This document shows, in pieces, positions 1-8,477 of a DNA stretch of 64,000 nt. The notes under the pieces are model-generated. The model was not told the origin of the DNA. It did no database searches and saw nothing but the letters and a program-made list of their open reading frames with translations. Positions within the stretch are counted from its first letter, which is position 1, and every line of letters starts with the position of its first letter. This stretch comes from Rhizobium redzepovicii (GTDB lineage: Bacteria > Pseudomonadota > Alphaproteobacteria > Rhizobiales > Rhizobiaceae), in the NCBI RefSeq assembly GCF_019793435.1, contig NZ_JAILYH010000008.1:264857-328856 (forward strand). The letters run 5' to 3'. Made by a program: the position numbers and the translations under genes.

Positions 1-989
1 CGCTGCATAACGGCCGCGGCAAAGGCAAGACGGATGTGCTCGGCAATTGCCACCGCCTCTTCCCGGGAAATGTTTTTCAGCACCGCCAGGAACTCGTCCC
101 CGCCTTGACGGGCGAGCAGATCGTGGGAGGACATGATGCCTCGCGAGACGCTGGCGAAAAGCCGCAGGATATCGTCGCCGGCGGCGTGGCCATGCCGGTC
201 GTTCAACTGCTTAAAGTGATCGATATCGATGATCAGCAGCGATACCGGCTGAGAACCGAGGGCCGGCAGGCGCTGGGCAAGGCCGCCGCGATTGAGCGCG
301 CCGGTCAGCGGATCGTGGTGGGCGAGTTCGGTCAGCTGATTTCGACTGCGCTCGGCGGCCATCAGCACCATAGCCATGCTGCGCAGCATGATGAATGCGA
401 CCGCCGATACCGCCATCCAGCTATGGGCCACACTGCCGCCGAAAGGATCCGGCCCGCCGATCTCGCCGGTCGCCGCAAGAACGCTGCGCGCCGCAAAGAT
501 CATCGCAGTGCAGACATAGAGGCCGACGAGCAGGCCGGCCGAATAAAGCTTCTCACGCCGGGCAATACCGATTGCCTCCCTTGCGACGGCAAGATCGCAG
601 AGGCAGCAGATGACGGAGACATAGAGGAGCCTCGCCGACACCGCCGAGGGATCGCTGACAATAAGTGCGACAGGCACGCTGACGAGAAGGATGACCAGCC
701 AGAAATAGCGCTGGTCAAGGGCCCGGCCGGCAAAGACCCGCACCGCGAAGAACATCAGCATGTAGCCGGCAATGGTCACGATATTGCCGCCGTCGACCGA
801 AACCGAATAGGGAACGAGGTTGCGCAGCGCGACGAGGAAGGAACCGACGCCGACAAGCAGGTTGCTCAAGCCCCACCAGAGCGGCCATCTCTCGAAGCGG
901 CCGGTCGCATAGGCTGCGAGCTGGAGGATGCCCAGCACGAAGCAGCTCACGGCAACAATGAAATAGATCGTCCTGAGATCCAGCAGCAT
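1..989 (-). CDS. Membrane-bound diguanylate cyclase (GGDEF), 3' end cut by the window edge
   Basis: The reverse strand is open from an ATG at 989 to the left edge, giving at least 329 residues without a stop. The first 200 or so residues are strongly hydrophobic with several predicted membrane helices. A GGDEF domain follows and starts near a DPLTGALNR motif. An intact GGDEF signature lies at residues 296-300, so cyclic-di-GMP synthesis is expected. The C-terminus is missing, so a following EAL domain cannot be excluded. The antisense open frame over this gene is a GC-rich shadow. The sensory N-terminus is not a type I can name; the ligand is unknown. Confidence 0.88.
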   Translation of the reverse strand, partial: MLLDLRTIYFIVAVSCFVLGILQLAAYATGRFERWPLWWGLSNLLVGVGSFLVALRNLVPYSVSVDGGNIVTIAGYMLMFFAVRVFAGRALDQRYFWLVILLVSVPVALIVSDPSAVSARLLYVSVICCLCDLAVAREAIGIARREKLYSAGLLVGLYVCTAMIFAARSVLAATGEIGGPDPFGGSVAHSWMAVSAVAFIMLRSMAMVLMAAERSRNQLTELAHHDPLTGALNRGGLAQRLPALGSQPVSLLIIDIDHFKQLNDRHGHAAGDDILRLFASVSRGIMSSHDLLARQGGDEFLAVLKNISREEAVAIAEHIRLAFAAAVMQ

Positions 990-1079
990 GACGCTTTCCC
1001 GAAATTCTCGCGGACCATACAGCAAGCGTTTTGCGGTTTGATTGGGGGCTTCGCTAGAAATTTAACGATCACCGTTTTT

Positions 1080-2108
1080 TCAGGCGGCCCGCACCGTGCC
1101 GATGATATCTGCCAACAGGGTGTGCAACAGATCCCGGTATCCGTTTCGCGCCGAGGGGCCGCTTTCCTCCGACGTCATGACGACCGTCAGATCCAGCGAC
1201 GGGACGATGTAGAGCATCTGCCCGCCATAACCCCAGGCGAAATGCACCTGTTCACCGCCGATCTGCCGAGTGAACCAGCCATAGCCATATTCGTCGCCGG
1301 AAAAATGCGAGTTTGTGTGGTGCTGCCACGACTGGGAAATCCAGTCGGCAGGCACGACCTGCTCCCCTTCCCGAGTGCGCCCTCCATTGCGGTAGAGTTC
1401 GCCGAAGGCAAGCAGGGACCGGGCGCTCATCGCCATCTGATTGCCGCCGAGATAGATGCCCTGCGGATCGCGCTCCCATGCGCCGATGCGGAAACCGTCG
1501 ACCGGGCCGAACCATTCACGCGCGAGCGCCAGCGTCGACCGCCGGCTAACCCTGGTGAGAATGGCCGACAGCAGATGCGTGGATGCGGTGGAATAGAGCA
1601 TGTCCCCGCCGGGCTGATCGACGAAAGGCTGGGAGAGCGCAAAACGCACCCAGTTGCGCGAGGAGACCCAGCGGCCGTAATTCGGGCCCGACATGCGATC
1701 GAGCCCGGCCTGCATGGAGAGAAGATGACCGATGGTGATATCGTTGATGCGCGGATCCGGCGCCGCGGGGAGATCGGCCTTCAGGATCGGCGCGATCTTC
1801 TGATCGGGGCCTGCCAGCAGGCCCTTGCCGATGGCAATACCGACCAGCGCCGAAATGACCGACTTCGAAGCGGATTTGATATTGGTGGATTCCGACGGCG
1901 AATGGCCGTGGAAGCCGCGTTCGGCGAGCAACCGTCCGCCGCGTGCGACGATCACCGTCTTGAGAGGCCGCATCGCCGGGTCACCAGCCGCCCGATCGAG
2001 AAGGGGATTAAGCCCCGTGAAGGTGCGGGCCGTGCTCTGGGCAGCGGCCGGCATCGTCGCGGCAAGCGGCAAACTGAAGAGAACCAGAAGAGAGAGAACG
2101 CGGATCAT
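1080..2108 (-). CDS. Exported serine hydrolase, beta-lactamase/class C (6-aminohexanoate-dimer hydrolase) family
   Basis: The 342-residue protein begins with a hydrophobic signal peptide ending near PAAAQS, so it is probably periplasmic. An SxxK motif (S-A-S-K, about residues 79-82) and a downstream YST in LLYSTAST match the serine and tyrosine motifs of penicillin-binding-protein-like esterases and hydrolases. The substrate cannot be told from sequence. An upstream TTG at 2117 is in frame, but the ATG at 2108 places the signal peptide normally. It stands alone, followed at its 3' side by the GGDEF gene on the same strand. Confidence 0.82.
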   Translation of the reverse strand: MIRVLSLLVLFSLPLAATMPAAAQSTARTFTGLNPLLDRAAGDPAMRPLKTVIVARGGRLLAERGFHGHSPSESTNIKSASKSVISALVGIAIGKGLLAGPDQKIAPILKADLPAAPDPRINDITIGHLLSMQAGLDRMSGPNYGRWVSSRNWVRFALSQPFVDQPGGDMLYSTASTHLLSAILTRVSRRSTLALAREWFGPVDGFRIGAWERDPQGIYLGGNQMAMSARSLLAFGELYRNGGRTREGEQVVPADWISQSWQHHTNSHFSGDEYGYGWFTRQIGGEQVHFAWGYGGQMLYIVPSLDLTVVMTSEESGPSARNGYRDLLHTLLADIIGTVRAA

Positions 2109-2428
2109 GCAGCGCAAGATAGGATATCAGCCTGGCATGGTCGCGGGCCGGCAGTACATTTCACGCGATTGTGTTGCTAAAGCATGTCGCGCAAAAGTGT
2201 GCAGCCGTTTTCCGGCAACGATATGCGTAGAAACAAAGAGCTAAAGCGCGTCGCATGAATCAAGTTTGACGCGACGCGCTTTAAGTGCGTGAGGCATCCC
2301 GGTGAATCCACCCGCCACCCGAAAAAACAATCCGCGCCGCAACCACGGCAGGCCCGCCTGCCTCCATGGTCAAGCGGCGCGGATATTGCCGGCCGGGGTA
2401 AGGACGTTCAACCCCGGCCGGCCGATTG
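2109..2428. other. Intergenic stretch holding one mosaic repeat
   Basis: About 320 bases lie between the serine hydrolase start and the GNAT gene end. The only structure I see is the palindromic repeat at 2182-2283. The rest has no convincing open frame with a ribosome binding site. Confidence 0.6.
2182..2283 (+). repeat. Rhizobial intergenic mosaic repeat, copy 1 (two hairpins)
   Basis: The left hairpin has outer arms GCATGTCG/CGATATGC around the shared core AAGTGTGCAGC. The right hairpin pairs AAAGCGCGTCGC (2243-2254) perfectly with GCGACGCGCTTT (2271-2282). The same two-part unit recurs at 12066-12168 (inverted), 46911-47014 and, shortened, at 51603-51678. It resembles elements described as RIME in rhizobia; that name is from memory. 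Confidence 0.85.
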
Positions 2429-3019
2429 CTAGGCGGCGCGGCGAAGCGGCGCGCCGGCCAGCATGCGTCCCGAGGGGACGATCATGCCGGCCGCGCCGTC
2501 AAGCCAGCCTTCCGTGAGCTCGAGCGCCAGAAAGCGCGAGCGTTCGAACGGGCCTGGCATGACAAGATGGCGGGCCTTCTCGGCAAAAAAGCCGAAACGC
2601 TCGTAATAGGCGGCGTCGCCGACGAGCAGGACGGCGCCATGCCCGCGTTTCTTGGCTTCGAGGATCGCCGCGCGCATCAGCGCCGAGCCGATGCCCTTGC
2701 CGCCAAGATGCGGCGCGACGGCGAGCGGACCGAGCAGCAGCGCATCAATCGGTGTGCCCTCGTCATTGACGCCGGCCTCGATGTTCCAGAGCCGTACCGA
2801 GCCGATGACATGACCGTCGCGATCGCGCGCGACGAGCGCCAGCCCCTCGGCCGGAACACGGTTACGGCGGATCTTCTCCGACGACTTCTTGCGGCGGTCA
2901 GGCCCCATGACCCGGTCGAGCAGGTTTTCACGGGCAACGACGTCAGACGGATTTTCGGCGTCGATGGCGAAAGTGGTAGGCGCAAAGAATGCGCGGACAG
3001 AATCAAGAACAGCGGCCAT
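2429..3019 (-). CDS. GNAT family N-acetyltransferase (YhbS-like)
   Basis: This 196-residue protein carries the acetyl-CoA-binding signature GPLAVAPHLGGKGIGSALM (about residues 97-115), followed by LLVGDAAYYERFGF, which is typical of YhbS-like acetyltransferases. The acceptor substrate is unknown. The ATG at 3019 is preceded by GGGAGG at good spacing. The decarboxylase gene lies 94 bases upstream on the same strand, so co-transcription is possible, with acetylation of an amine product being one guess. Confidence 0.85.
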   Translation of the reverse strand: MAAVLDSVRAFFAPTTFAIDAENPSDVVARENLLDRVMGPDRRKKSSEKIRRNRVPAEGLALVARDRDGHVIGSVRLWNIEAGVNDEGTPIDALLLGPLAVAPHLGGKGIGSALMRAAILEAKKRGHGAVLLVGDAAYYERFGFFAEKARHLVMPGPFERSRFLALELTEGWLDGAAGMIVPSGRMLAGAPLRRAA

Positions 3020-3113
3020 CTTGGCCTCCCGTACCCAATACCGTTATCAGCGGCGATGAACGAAAATTGTGAAATTGCCGCCCCGCCTGGTTACGGGGCC
3101 GGCGGAAACGACC

Positions 3114-4247
3114 TTAGATGACGTAAGCCTTCAGCGGCTCGAAACCGTTGAAAGCGACCGCCGAATAGGTCGTCGTATAGGCGCCGGTGCCTTCGATCAG
3201 GACCTCGTCGCCGATCGAAAGGGAGATCGGCAGCGGATAGAGGTTCTTCTCGTAAAGCACATCGGCCGAATCGCAGGTCGGGCCGGCGATGACGCAGGGC
3301 TCCATCTCGTCGCCGTCGTGCTCCGTGCGGATCGGATAGCGGATGGCTTCGTCCATCGTCTCGGCGAGACCGCCGAACTTGCCGATGTCGAGAAAGACCC
3401 AGCGGGCATCGTCATTGTCCGACTTCTTCGAAATCAGCACGACTTCCGCCTTGATCACGCCGGCATTGCCGACCATGCCGCGGCCCGGCTCGATGATCGT
3501 CTGCGGGATCTGGTTGCCGAAATGCGTGCGCAGCGCCTGGTAGATCGACTTGCCGTAAGCTTCTGCGGACGGAACGTCGCGCAGATACTTGGTCGGGAAG
3601 CCGCCGCCCATGTTGACCATCTGCAGGTGGATGCCCTGCTTGGCAAGCGATACGAAGACGCGCTTGGCATCGGCGAGCGCCGAATCCCAGGCATCGACCT
3701 TGGTCATCTGCGAACCGACATGGAACGAGACGCCATAGGACTGAAGGCCGAGCTGATGGGCGTAGACGAGAACGTCGACGGCCATCTGCGGAACGCAGCC
3801 GAACTTGCGCGACAGCGGCCATTCGGCGCCTTCGCCATCGGTGAGCACGCGGCAGAAGACGCGGGCGCCGGGTGCGGCGCGCGAGATCTTCTCGACTTCC
3901 TCGTGGCTGTCGACGGCAAAGAGGCTGACGCCGAGCGCGTGCGCGCGGGCAACGTCGCGTTCCTTCTTGATCGTGTTGCCAAAGGAGATGCGTGCGGCGG
4001 TCGCACCGGCTTCCAGCGCCATTTCGATTTCGGCAACGGATGCGCAATCGAAATTGGAGCCGAGCCCTGCGAGCAGCTTCAGCACCTCAGGGGCCGGGTT
4101 GGCCTTGACGGCATAGTAGATGGCGCTGTCCGGCATGGCGTGACGGAAGGCATGGAAATTATCGCGAACGACATCGAGGTCAACCACGAGGCAGGGACCG
4201 TCGGGACGTCGGGTTGCGAGAAAGTCGCGGATGCGCTGGGTGGTCAT
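3114..4247 (-). CDS. odc2: Ornithine/lysine decarboxylase, PLP fold type III (eukaryotic-like ODC)
   Basis: It decarboxylates ornithine and probably lysine to putrescine or cadaverine, the entry step of polyamine synthesis. The 377-residue length fits the alanine-racemase-fold ODC family. PLP-binding Lys48 lies in YYAVKAN, the glycine-rich phosphate loop is VNMGGGFPTKY, and EPGRGMVGNAG and the catalytic Cys325 in GPTCDSADV are present. GAGGGA precedes the ATG. Its 5' side is a roughly 470-base leader shared with a divergent LysR gene. The symbol follows the Sinorhizobium orthologue as I recall it; ornithine versus lysine preference is not decidable here. Confidence 0.93.
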   Translation of the reverse strand: MTTQRIRDFLATRRPDGPCLVVDLDVVRDNFHAFRHAMPDSAIYYAVKANPAPEVLKLLAGLGSNFDCASVAEIEMALEAGATAARISFGNTIKKERDVARAHALGVSLFAVDSHEEVEKISRAAPGARVFCRVLTDGEGAEWPLSRKFGCVPQMAVDVLVYAHQLGLQSYGVSFHVGSQMTKVDAWDSALADAKRVFVSLAKQGIHLQMVNMGGGFPTKYLRDVPSAEAYGKSIYQALRTHFGNQIPQTIIEPGRGMVGNAGVIKAEVVLISKKSDNDDARWVFLDIGKFGGLAETMDEAIRYPIRTEHDGDEMEPCVIAGPTCDSADVLYEKNLYPLPISLSIGDEVLIEGTGAYTTTYSAVAFNGFEPLKAYVI

Positions 4248-4770
4248 ATCGTTCCCTCTTCCAATTCCAGAGCTCCGGCATCAGCCGGAGGACAAAGGGC
4301 ATACGAGAACTCGCATTGGAACCAGCCGGTGGAGACCCCGGAACCATAGCAAGCGCTCGATGCGCAGATAGTGAACCAACGCCGCGATGCGGTGTAAGTT
4401 CGGCTTTGTCTGCCATGGATTGGAGGGAGAATCCCAACCGCACTTCCGGCAATGATGGTGTGCCTCTTCAGTAACCCCCGCTGATGGAAAGCAGGGAGAG
4501 AACAAAAAGGCCCGCACCGTCGTTGCTTCAGGCGTCCTCGCATTTTCCGGTTGGCCGGAATAGCGACTGGAGGGGTTAATTCCAGGTACCTTACCGATTT
4601 CCTCACCAATTCGAGGGTTCGGCGGACACCCATGGGCACGTGCGACTTTGGGCTGAGGTGGAAATAAGAATATTCGCCTTCATAATCAAGCGTTTTTTTT
4701 GATCTTGGGGTCAAAAAAATAATTGAACAGGAGGAGCCGATTTGTTCAACATTCCGAAACAGTTTAAGGG
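4248..4770 (-). promoter_or_regulatory. Long leader/intergenic region upstream of the ornithine decarboxylase
   Basis: 523 bases separate the decarboxylase from the divergent LysR gene. On the decarboxylase strand the region holds a poor terminator-like stem followed by TTTTT (4501-4540) and a perfect 7-bp stem with a 4-nt loop, CTCCGGC/GCCGGAG (4273-4290), just before the Shine-Dalgarno. It also holds a 156-codon open frame (4714-4244) whose TGA overlaps the decarboxylase ATG. Alphaproteobacterial ODC genes are known to carry a conserved speF RNA leader motif; whether this is one needs a covariance search. Confidence 0.45.
4694..4719. promoter_or_regulatory. 9-bp inverted repeat between odc and lysR
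   Basis: TTTTTTTGA (4694-4702) and TCAAAAAAA (4711-4719) form a perfect dyad around eight bases. A second dyad, TTGAAC (4723-4728)/GTTCAA (4744-4749), follows. They lie in the AT-rich centre of the divergent promoter region, so they are candidate binding sites for the adjacent LysR protein or parts of the two promoters. Confidence 0.4.
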
Positions 4771-5670
4771 ATGGCCATGGATACCTTGACCCGCATACGC
4801 GCCTTCATCGATGTCGTCGAGGCCGAAGGCTTTTCCGCCGCCGCCAGGCGCACCGGCCGCTCCAAGGCGCTGCTCTCCAAATATGTGCGCGAGCTGGAAG
4901 ATGAACTCGGCGCCCTGCTGCTCAACCGCACCACCCGGCAGTTCTCCATGACCGAGGCCGGCCACACCTATTACCGTAGCGCCTCCGATATCCTCAAGGA
5001 GATCGATAACCTTGCCGACCTCGTGCGTGAAAACAATGCGCAGCTGAAGGGACGGCTGCGCATATCCGTGCCCCGCACTTTCGTCGATGCCGATGTCGGC
5101 CAGTCGCTGATCGATTTCTCCAGGGAGAACCCGGATCTTTCGCTGGAGATCGCCGCCGACGACCGGTTTGTCGACCTGATCGAGGAAGGCTTCGACGTGG
5201 CGATTCGCATCAGCAAGCTCGAAGATTCCGGCATGATCGCCCGCAAAATCTCCGATTTTCGCGTCCACCTCTGCGCCACCCCGGATTTCCTCGAACGCCA
5301 TCCCGATCTTGCCCATCCGAGTGACATTTCCAACGTCCCTTTCATCGTCGATACCAATTCGCGCACCCAGGCGAGCATCCGCTTCCACAATCCCGACAAC
5401 ACCTCATTCACCGTCGCCGTCTCCGGCCCGATGGAGGTGAACAGTCCGCATGCGACTTTGCGCGCAGCCCTCGCCGGCATCGGCATCGCCCTCATCCCAG
5501 ATTTCATCGCCCGCAAGCCGATCGAGAGCGGCGAGCTGGTGACGCTGTTCAATGATTATCTCCCGACCGACCGCGGCATCTATGCCGTCTATCCGCACCG
5601 CCGCTACCTACCGGCCAAGGTGAGGATCTTCGTCGATTATCTCAACAACTGGTTCAAGAAACATCCGTAA
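4771..5670 (+). CDS. LysR family transcriptional regulator
   Basis: The 299-residue protein has the N-terminal winged helix-turn-helix of LysR proteins (MDTLTRIRAFIDVVEAEGF, then SAAARRTGRSKALLSKYVREL and LLNRTTR). A C-terminal periplasmic-binding-like effector domain follows. Divergent placement from the decarboxylase suggests, but does not show, control of polyamine synthesis; the CrgA/DsdC-like layout with a short helix-turn-helix also fits many orphan regulators. Two ATGs (4771 and 4777) are possible; the second fits a start at MDTLTR. Confidence 0.9.
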   Translation: MAMDTLTRIRAFIDVVEAEGFSAAARRTGRSKALLSKYVRELEDELGALLLNRTTRQFSMTEAGHTYYRSASDILKEIDNLADLVRENNAQLKGRLRISVPRTFVDADVGQSLIDFSRENPDLSLEIAADDRFVDLIEEGFDVAIRISKLEDSGMIARKISDFRVHLCATPDFLERHPDLAHPSDISNVPFIVDTNSRTQASIRFHNPDNTSFTVAVSGPMEVNSPHATLRAALAGIGIALIPDFIARKPIESGELVTLFNDYLPTDRGIYAVYPHRRYLPAKVRIFVDYLNNWFKKHP

Positions 5671-5740
5671 CGTCGCTCTTGCGGCTGCGACATCGCGCCC
5701 CGCGCAAACCCACGGCTCTCTGAATCCAATGCGGAATCCG

Positions 5741-5762
5741 GTCCCAATTCCGTCCCAATTTC
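5741..5762 (+). repeat. Tandem 11-bp direct repeat upstream of the DUF1007/NicO pair
   Basis: GTCCCAATTCC (5741-5751) is followed directly by GTCCCAATTTC. It sits about 40 bases before the DUF1007 start, so it could be a regulator site, but no known box was recognised. Confidence 0.3.
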
Positions 5763-5802
5763 TGGCAAGAAGTCAGGGTCACCGAACAGGGCAGCGGAAC
5801 AA

Positions 5803-6444
5803 ATGAGATATTCGACGATACTGATGGCCGCGCTTGTTTCGCTGGCGCCGGCCGCCGCCCTTGCCCATCCGCACATCTTCGTGGAGGCGCGCCTCGAGGT
5901 CGTGGCCGGCAAGGATGGCAGCGTCGAGGAACTGCGCAATGTCTGGCGTTTCGACGAGGTTTTCTCCTCCTCGGTCGTCATGGATTTCGACAAGAACACC
6001 GATCTAAAGCTGGAGCCGAACGAGCTCGCCGAGGTCGGAAAAACGGTAAAGCAGTCGCTTGCCGAATATGATTACTACATGAACCTGACCATCGACGGGA
6101 AGAACGTCACCGTTCAGAAGCCAGACATCATCCACGTCGACTACAAGGATGGCCAGCTGCTGATGTTCTTCGCGGTCAAGCCGGTGGAGAAGATGCCGCT
6201 GAAAGGCAGGCTCAGCTTCGGCGTCTACGACCCGACGCTGTATACCTCGATCGACTTTCCCACCGACAACGAACTGGCAATCGTCGGCGACGGCTTCAAG
6301 GCCTGCAAGCATCAGGTGGTGCGGCCGGATGCCGACCAGGTGATCTCGCAGAACAAGCAGTCGCTGACCGACGCCTTCTTCAATGATCCCACCGGCACCA
6401 ACATGTCCAAACTCTTCGCCACCCGGCTGGAGGTCACATGCTGA
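5803..6444 (+). CDS. DUF1007 family periplasmic protein, partner of a NicO transporter
   Basis: This 213-residue protein begins with a signal peptide ending near AALA and then the family's histidine motif HPHIFVEARLEV right after the cleavage site, which could bind metal. DUF1007 proteins are commonly coded beside NicO nickel/cobalt exporters, as here. The gene ends by overlapping the next start by seven bases (6438-6444), indicating translational coupling. The exact role is unknown; a metal-handling periplasmic accessory protein is the best inference. Confidence 0.85.
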   Translation: MRYSTILMAALVSLAPAAALAHPHIFVEARLEVVAGKDGSVEELRNVWRFDEVFSSSVVMDFDKNTDLKLEPNELAEVGKTVKQSLAEYDYYMNLTIDGKNVTVQKPDIIHVDYKDGQLLMFFAVKPVEKMPLKGRLSFGVYDPTLYTSIDFPTDNELAIVGDGFKACKHQVVRPDADQVISQNKQSLTDAFFNDPTGTNMSKLFATRLEVTC

Positions 6445-7514
6445 CGAAACGCCTGCCGTTCATCCTTGCCGCCTCGGTCTTGGCGCTTCTGGCTGCGGCA
6501 ACCCTCGCCCATGCGCAATCGCCGCTCGGCATCGGCACGGCGGAACCGAGCTTCCAGCCGACCGGCGGGCCGCTCGCACCGCTTTTGCTCTATGTGAATT
6601 ACGAGCAACAGGCCTTCTACCGGGCGCTGACCGATGCCTTGAAGGCGATGCGTGAGGATCCGTGGCAACTGGCCTCGCTGATCGGCCTGTCCTTCGCCTA
6701 TGGCGTCTTCCATGCCGCCGGCCCCGGTCACGGCAAGGCGGTCATTTCCTCCTACATGATCGCCAACGAGATCGAGCTGAAGCGCGGCGTGGTGATTTCC
6801 TTCATCTCGGCCTTTATCCAAGGCGTGGTGGCGGTGGCGCTGGTCGGCGGCGCCTGGCTGGTGCTGCGCGGCACCGGCATCACGCTGACGGCGGCGACCC
6901 ATGCGATGGAGATCGCAAGCTTCGTCATGGTCATCCTGTTCGGCGGCTGGCTGCTGTTCCGCAAACTGCGCTCGATGCTCGGCAACATGCCGCACCGCCG
7001 GCTGATGGCGGCGTCAGCCGGTCCGGTCAGCATGATGCTCGACTGGAAGGACAATGCCGCCGAACGCCAGACCTATGCGTTCAACGGCAAGGCGCAGGCT
7101 GTCGAAGCCAGCCATACCTTTGTTCCCGGCATGGCCTGCGAGACCTGCGGCAATGCTCATGTGCCGGATCCCGCCCTGCTTGCCGGCGACAGGTTCAGTG
7201 CCCGCGAGGCATGGTCGGCGATCGTCGCCGTCGGCCTTCGCCCCTGCTCCGGCGCATTGCTGGTCATGACCTTTTCGCTGCTGAACGGGCTCTATCTCGG
7301 GGGCGTGCTGTCGGTTGCCGCCATGTCGCTCGGCACCGCGATCACCGTTTCCCTGCTGGCCACCCTTGCCGTCACCGCCAAGAGTGCCGCCGTCCGCCTA
7401 TCCGGACGCGGCTCAACCGCCTCTGTCTGGATCGGCAACGCCATCGAAATCCTCGGCGCCGTGCTGGTTATCGTGATCGGGACCCTGCTCCTCGGAGCGT
7501 CGCTGCAGGGATAG
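6438..7514 (+). CDS. NicO/RcnA-type nickel-cobalt efflux membrane protein
   Basis: The 358-residue protein has a signal-like N-terminus and about six membrane helices. The family motif FHAAGPGHGKAVISSYM (near residues 92-108) supplies metal-coordinating histidines, and GLRPCSGALLVMTFSLLNG lies in the C-terminal half. Between the halves is a hydrophilic loop with CETCGNAH, which could bind metal. GGAGG inside the end of the DUF1007 gene serves as its ribosome binding site. Export of nickel or cobalt is expected; other divalent metals cannot be excluded. Confidence 0.88.
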   Translation: MLTKRLPFILAASVLALLAAATLAHAQSPLGIGTAEPSFQPTGGPLAPLLLYVNYEQQAFYRALTDALKAMREDPWQLASLIGLSFAYGVFHAAGPGHGKAVISSYMIANEIELKRGVVISFISAFIQGVVAVALVGGAWLVLRGTGITLTAATHAMEIASFVMVILFGGWLLFRKLRSMLGNMPHRRLMAASAGPVSMMLDWKDNAAERQTYAFNGKAQAVEASHTFVPGMACETCGNAHVPDPALLAGDRFSAREAWSAIVAVGLRPCSGALLVMTFSLLNGLYLGGVLSVAAMSLGTAITVSLLATLAVTAKSAAVRLSGRGSTASVWIGNAIEILGAVLVIVIGTLLLGASLQG

Positions 7515-7515
7515 G

Positions 7516-7722
7516 CTACTTCCCCTTGCTGCGCTGATAGCGCGCCCGCAGCCAGAAAACCGCGAAAAACGCCATGATCAGGCAGACGCCGACGGCGATC
7601 CCCAGCACCGGCGAGAAATTGCCGATCCATAAAACGATGGTCGGCAGGAAATAGAGGACGAGGCCGGCGCCGAGCAGGATGATGGCGGCGGCGATTGCCT
7701 GCGAGCGGCTCTCGGGGCTCAC
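7516..7722 (-). CDS. Small two-helix membrane protein coupled to a GNAT gene
   Basis: The 68-residue product starts at a GTG that overlaps the stop of the preceding acetyltransferase gene (GTGA, 7719-7722), so translation is probably coupled. It has two hydrophobic segments (IAAAIILLGAGLVLYFLP and VLGIAVGVCLIMAFFAVF) and a basic C-terminal tail. It is convergent with the NicO gene, only one base apart. No function can be assigned. A longer frame upstream only overlaps the GNAT gene and was discarded. Confidence 0.7.
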   Translation of the reverse strand: MSPESRSQAIAAAIILLGAGLVLYFLPTIVLWIGNFSPVLGIAVGVCLIMAFFAVFWLRARYQRSKGK

Positions 7723-8414
7723 GCGAGCCTTTCCTTTTCCAGATCGGCGCGAATATCCTGCAGACGGCGGATCTGATTGCCGGCGGCATCGAAATTCTCC
7801 GGCGAAAGCCAGGCCTCGAAGGCATCGTTGAGCAGCGGCCATTCGGCATCGATCATCGAGAACCAGGCGGTGTCGCGGTTGCGGTGCTTGGCGATCATGT
7901 GCTGGCGGAAGACCCCTTCGAAGCTGAAGCCGTAGCGCGCCGCCGTCGTCTTGCTCGCCTCGTTCTTATTGTCGCATTTCCATTCGTAGCGGCGGTAGCC
8001 GAGCTCCTCGAAAACGTGCTTGGCCATCAGGTAATGCGCCTCGGTCGAAAGCGGCGAACGCTTCATCTCCGCACCATGCGCCACCCCGCCGATCTCGACG
8101 ACGCCGTTTGCCGGGTCGGCGCGCATGTAGTTCGCCATGCCCACAATTTTGCCGGTGGCGTTGTCACGGAAGATATGGGTGAGCCAGCCGGACTTGGTGT
8201 AGACGGTTTCCAGCCAGTTGGCGAAATCCTCGATCCCGGAGAAATCGTCCTGCGCGAAATAGAGAAGCAGCGGGTTGATGCCCATGCCGCCAAGCCCGTC
8301 CCACAGCGCCTCGAGATGCTCGGCGCGCCGATAAGGTTCGACGGTGACGAAACGGCCTTTCAGCGTCACCGGCTTCGGCGCCGGGCAGCCCTTGAAATTT
8401 GCAAGATCGCGCAT
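7719..8414 (-). CDS. GNAT family acetyltransferase (RimJ/RimL type)
   Basis: The 231-residue protein matches the Acetyltransf_3 (RimJ/RimL-like) group: TLKGRFVTVEPYRRAEHLEALWDGL at the N-terminus and the late strand region HVFEELGYRRYEWKCDNKNEASKTTAARYGF with the usual NxxS-A-x4-GF pattern. Start 8414 is chosen because GGGGAG lies six bases upstream; the further in-frame ATG at 8465 lacks a site. The substrate is unknown. The small membrane protein is coded directly downstream with overlap. Confidence 0.87.
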   Translation of the reverse strand: MRDLANFKGCPAPKPVTLKGRFVTVEPYRRAEHLEALWDGLGGMGINPLLLYFAQDDFSGIEDFANWLETVYTKSGWLTHIFRDNATGKIVGMANYMRADPANGVVEIGGVAHGAEMKRSPLSTEAHYLMAKHVFEELGYRRYEWKCDNKNEASKTTAARYGFSFEGVFRQHMIAKHRNRDTAWFSMIDAEWPLLNDAFEAWLSPENFDAAGNQIRRLQDIRADLEKERLA

Positions 8415-8477
8415 GTTCACTCCCCTTGTCCAGGAGTGGATAGGCCAGCCGCCCGACAAAGGCAACCGGCCTAGATG

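Noticed and set aside
36..2180. 714-codon open frame on the plus strand
   Set aside because: It runs antisense through a GGDEF gene and a serine hydrolase gene with clear motifs; its own translation is low-complexity and charged, as expected for a GC-rich shadow.
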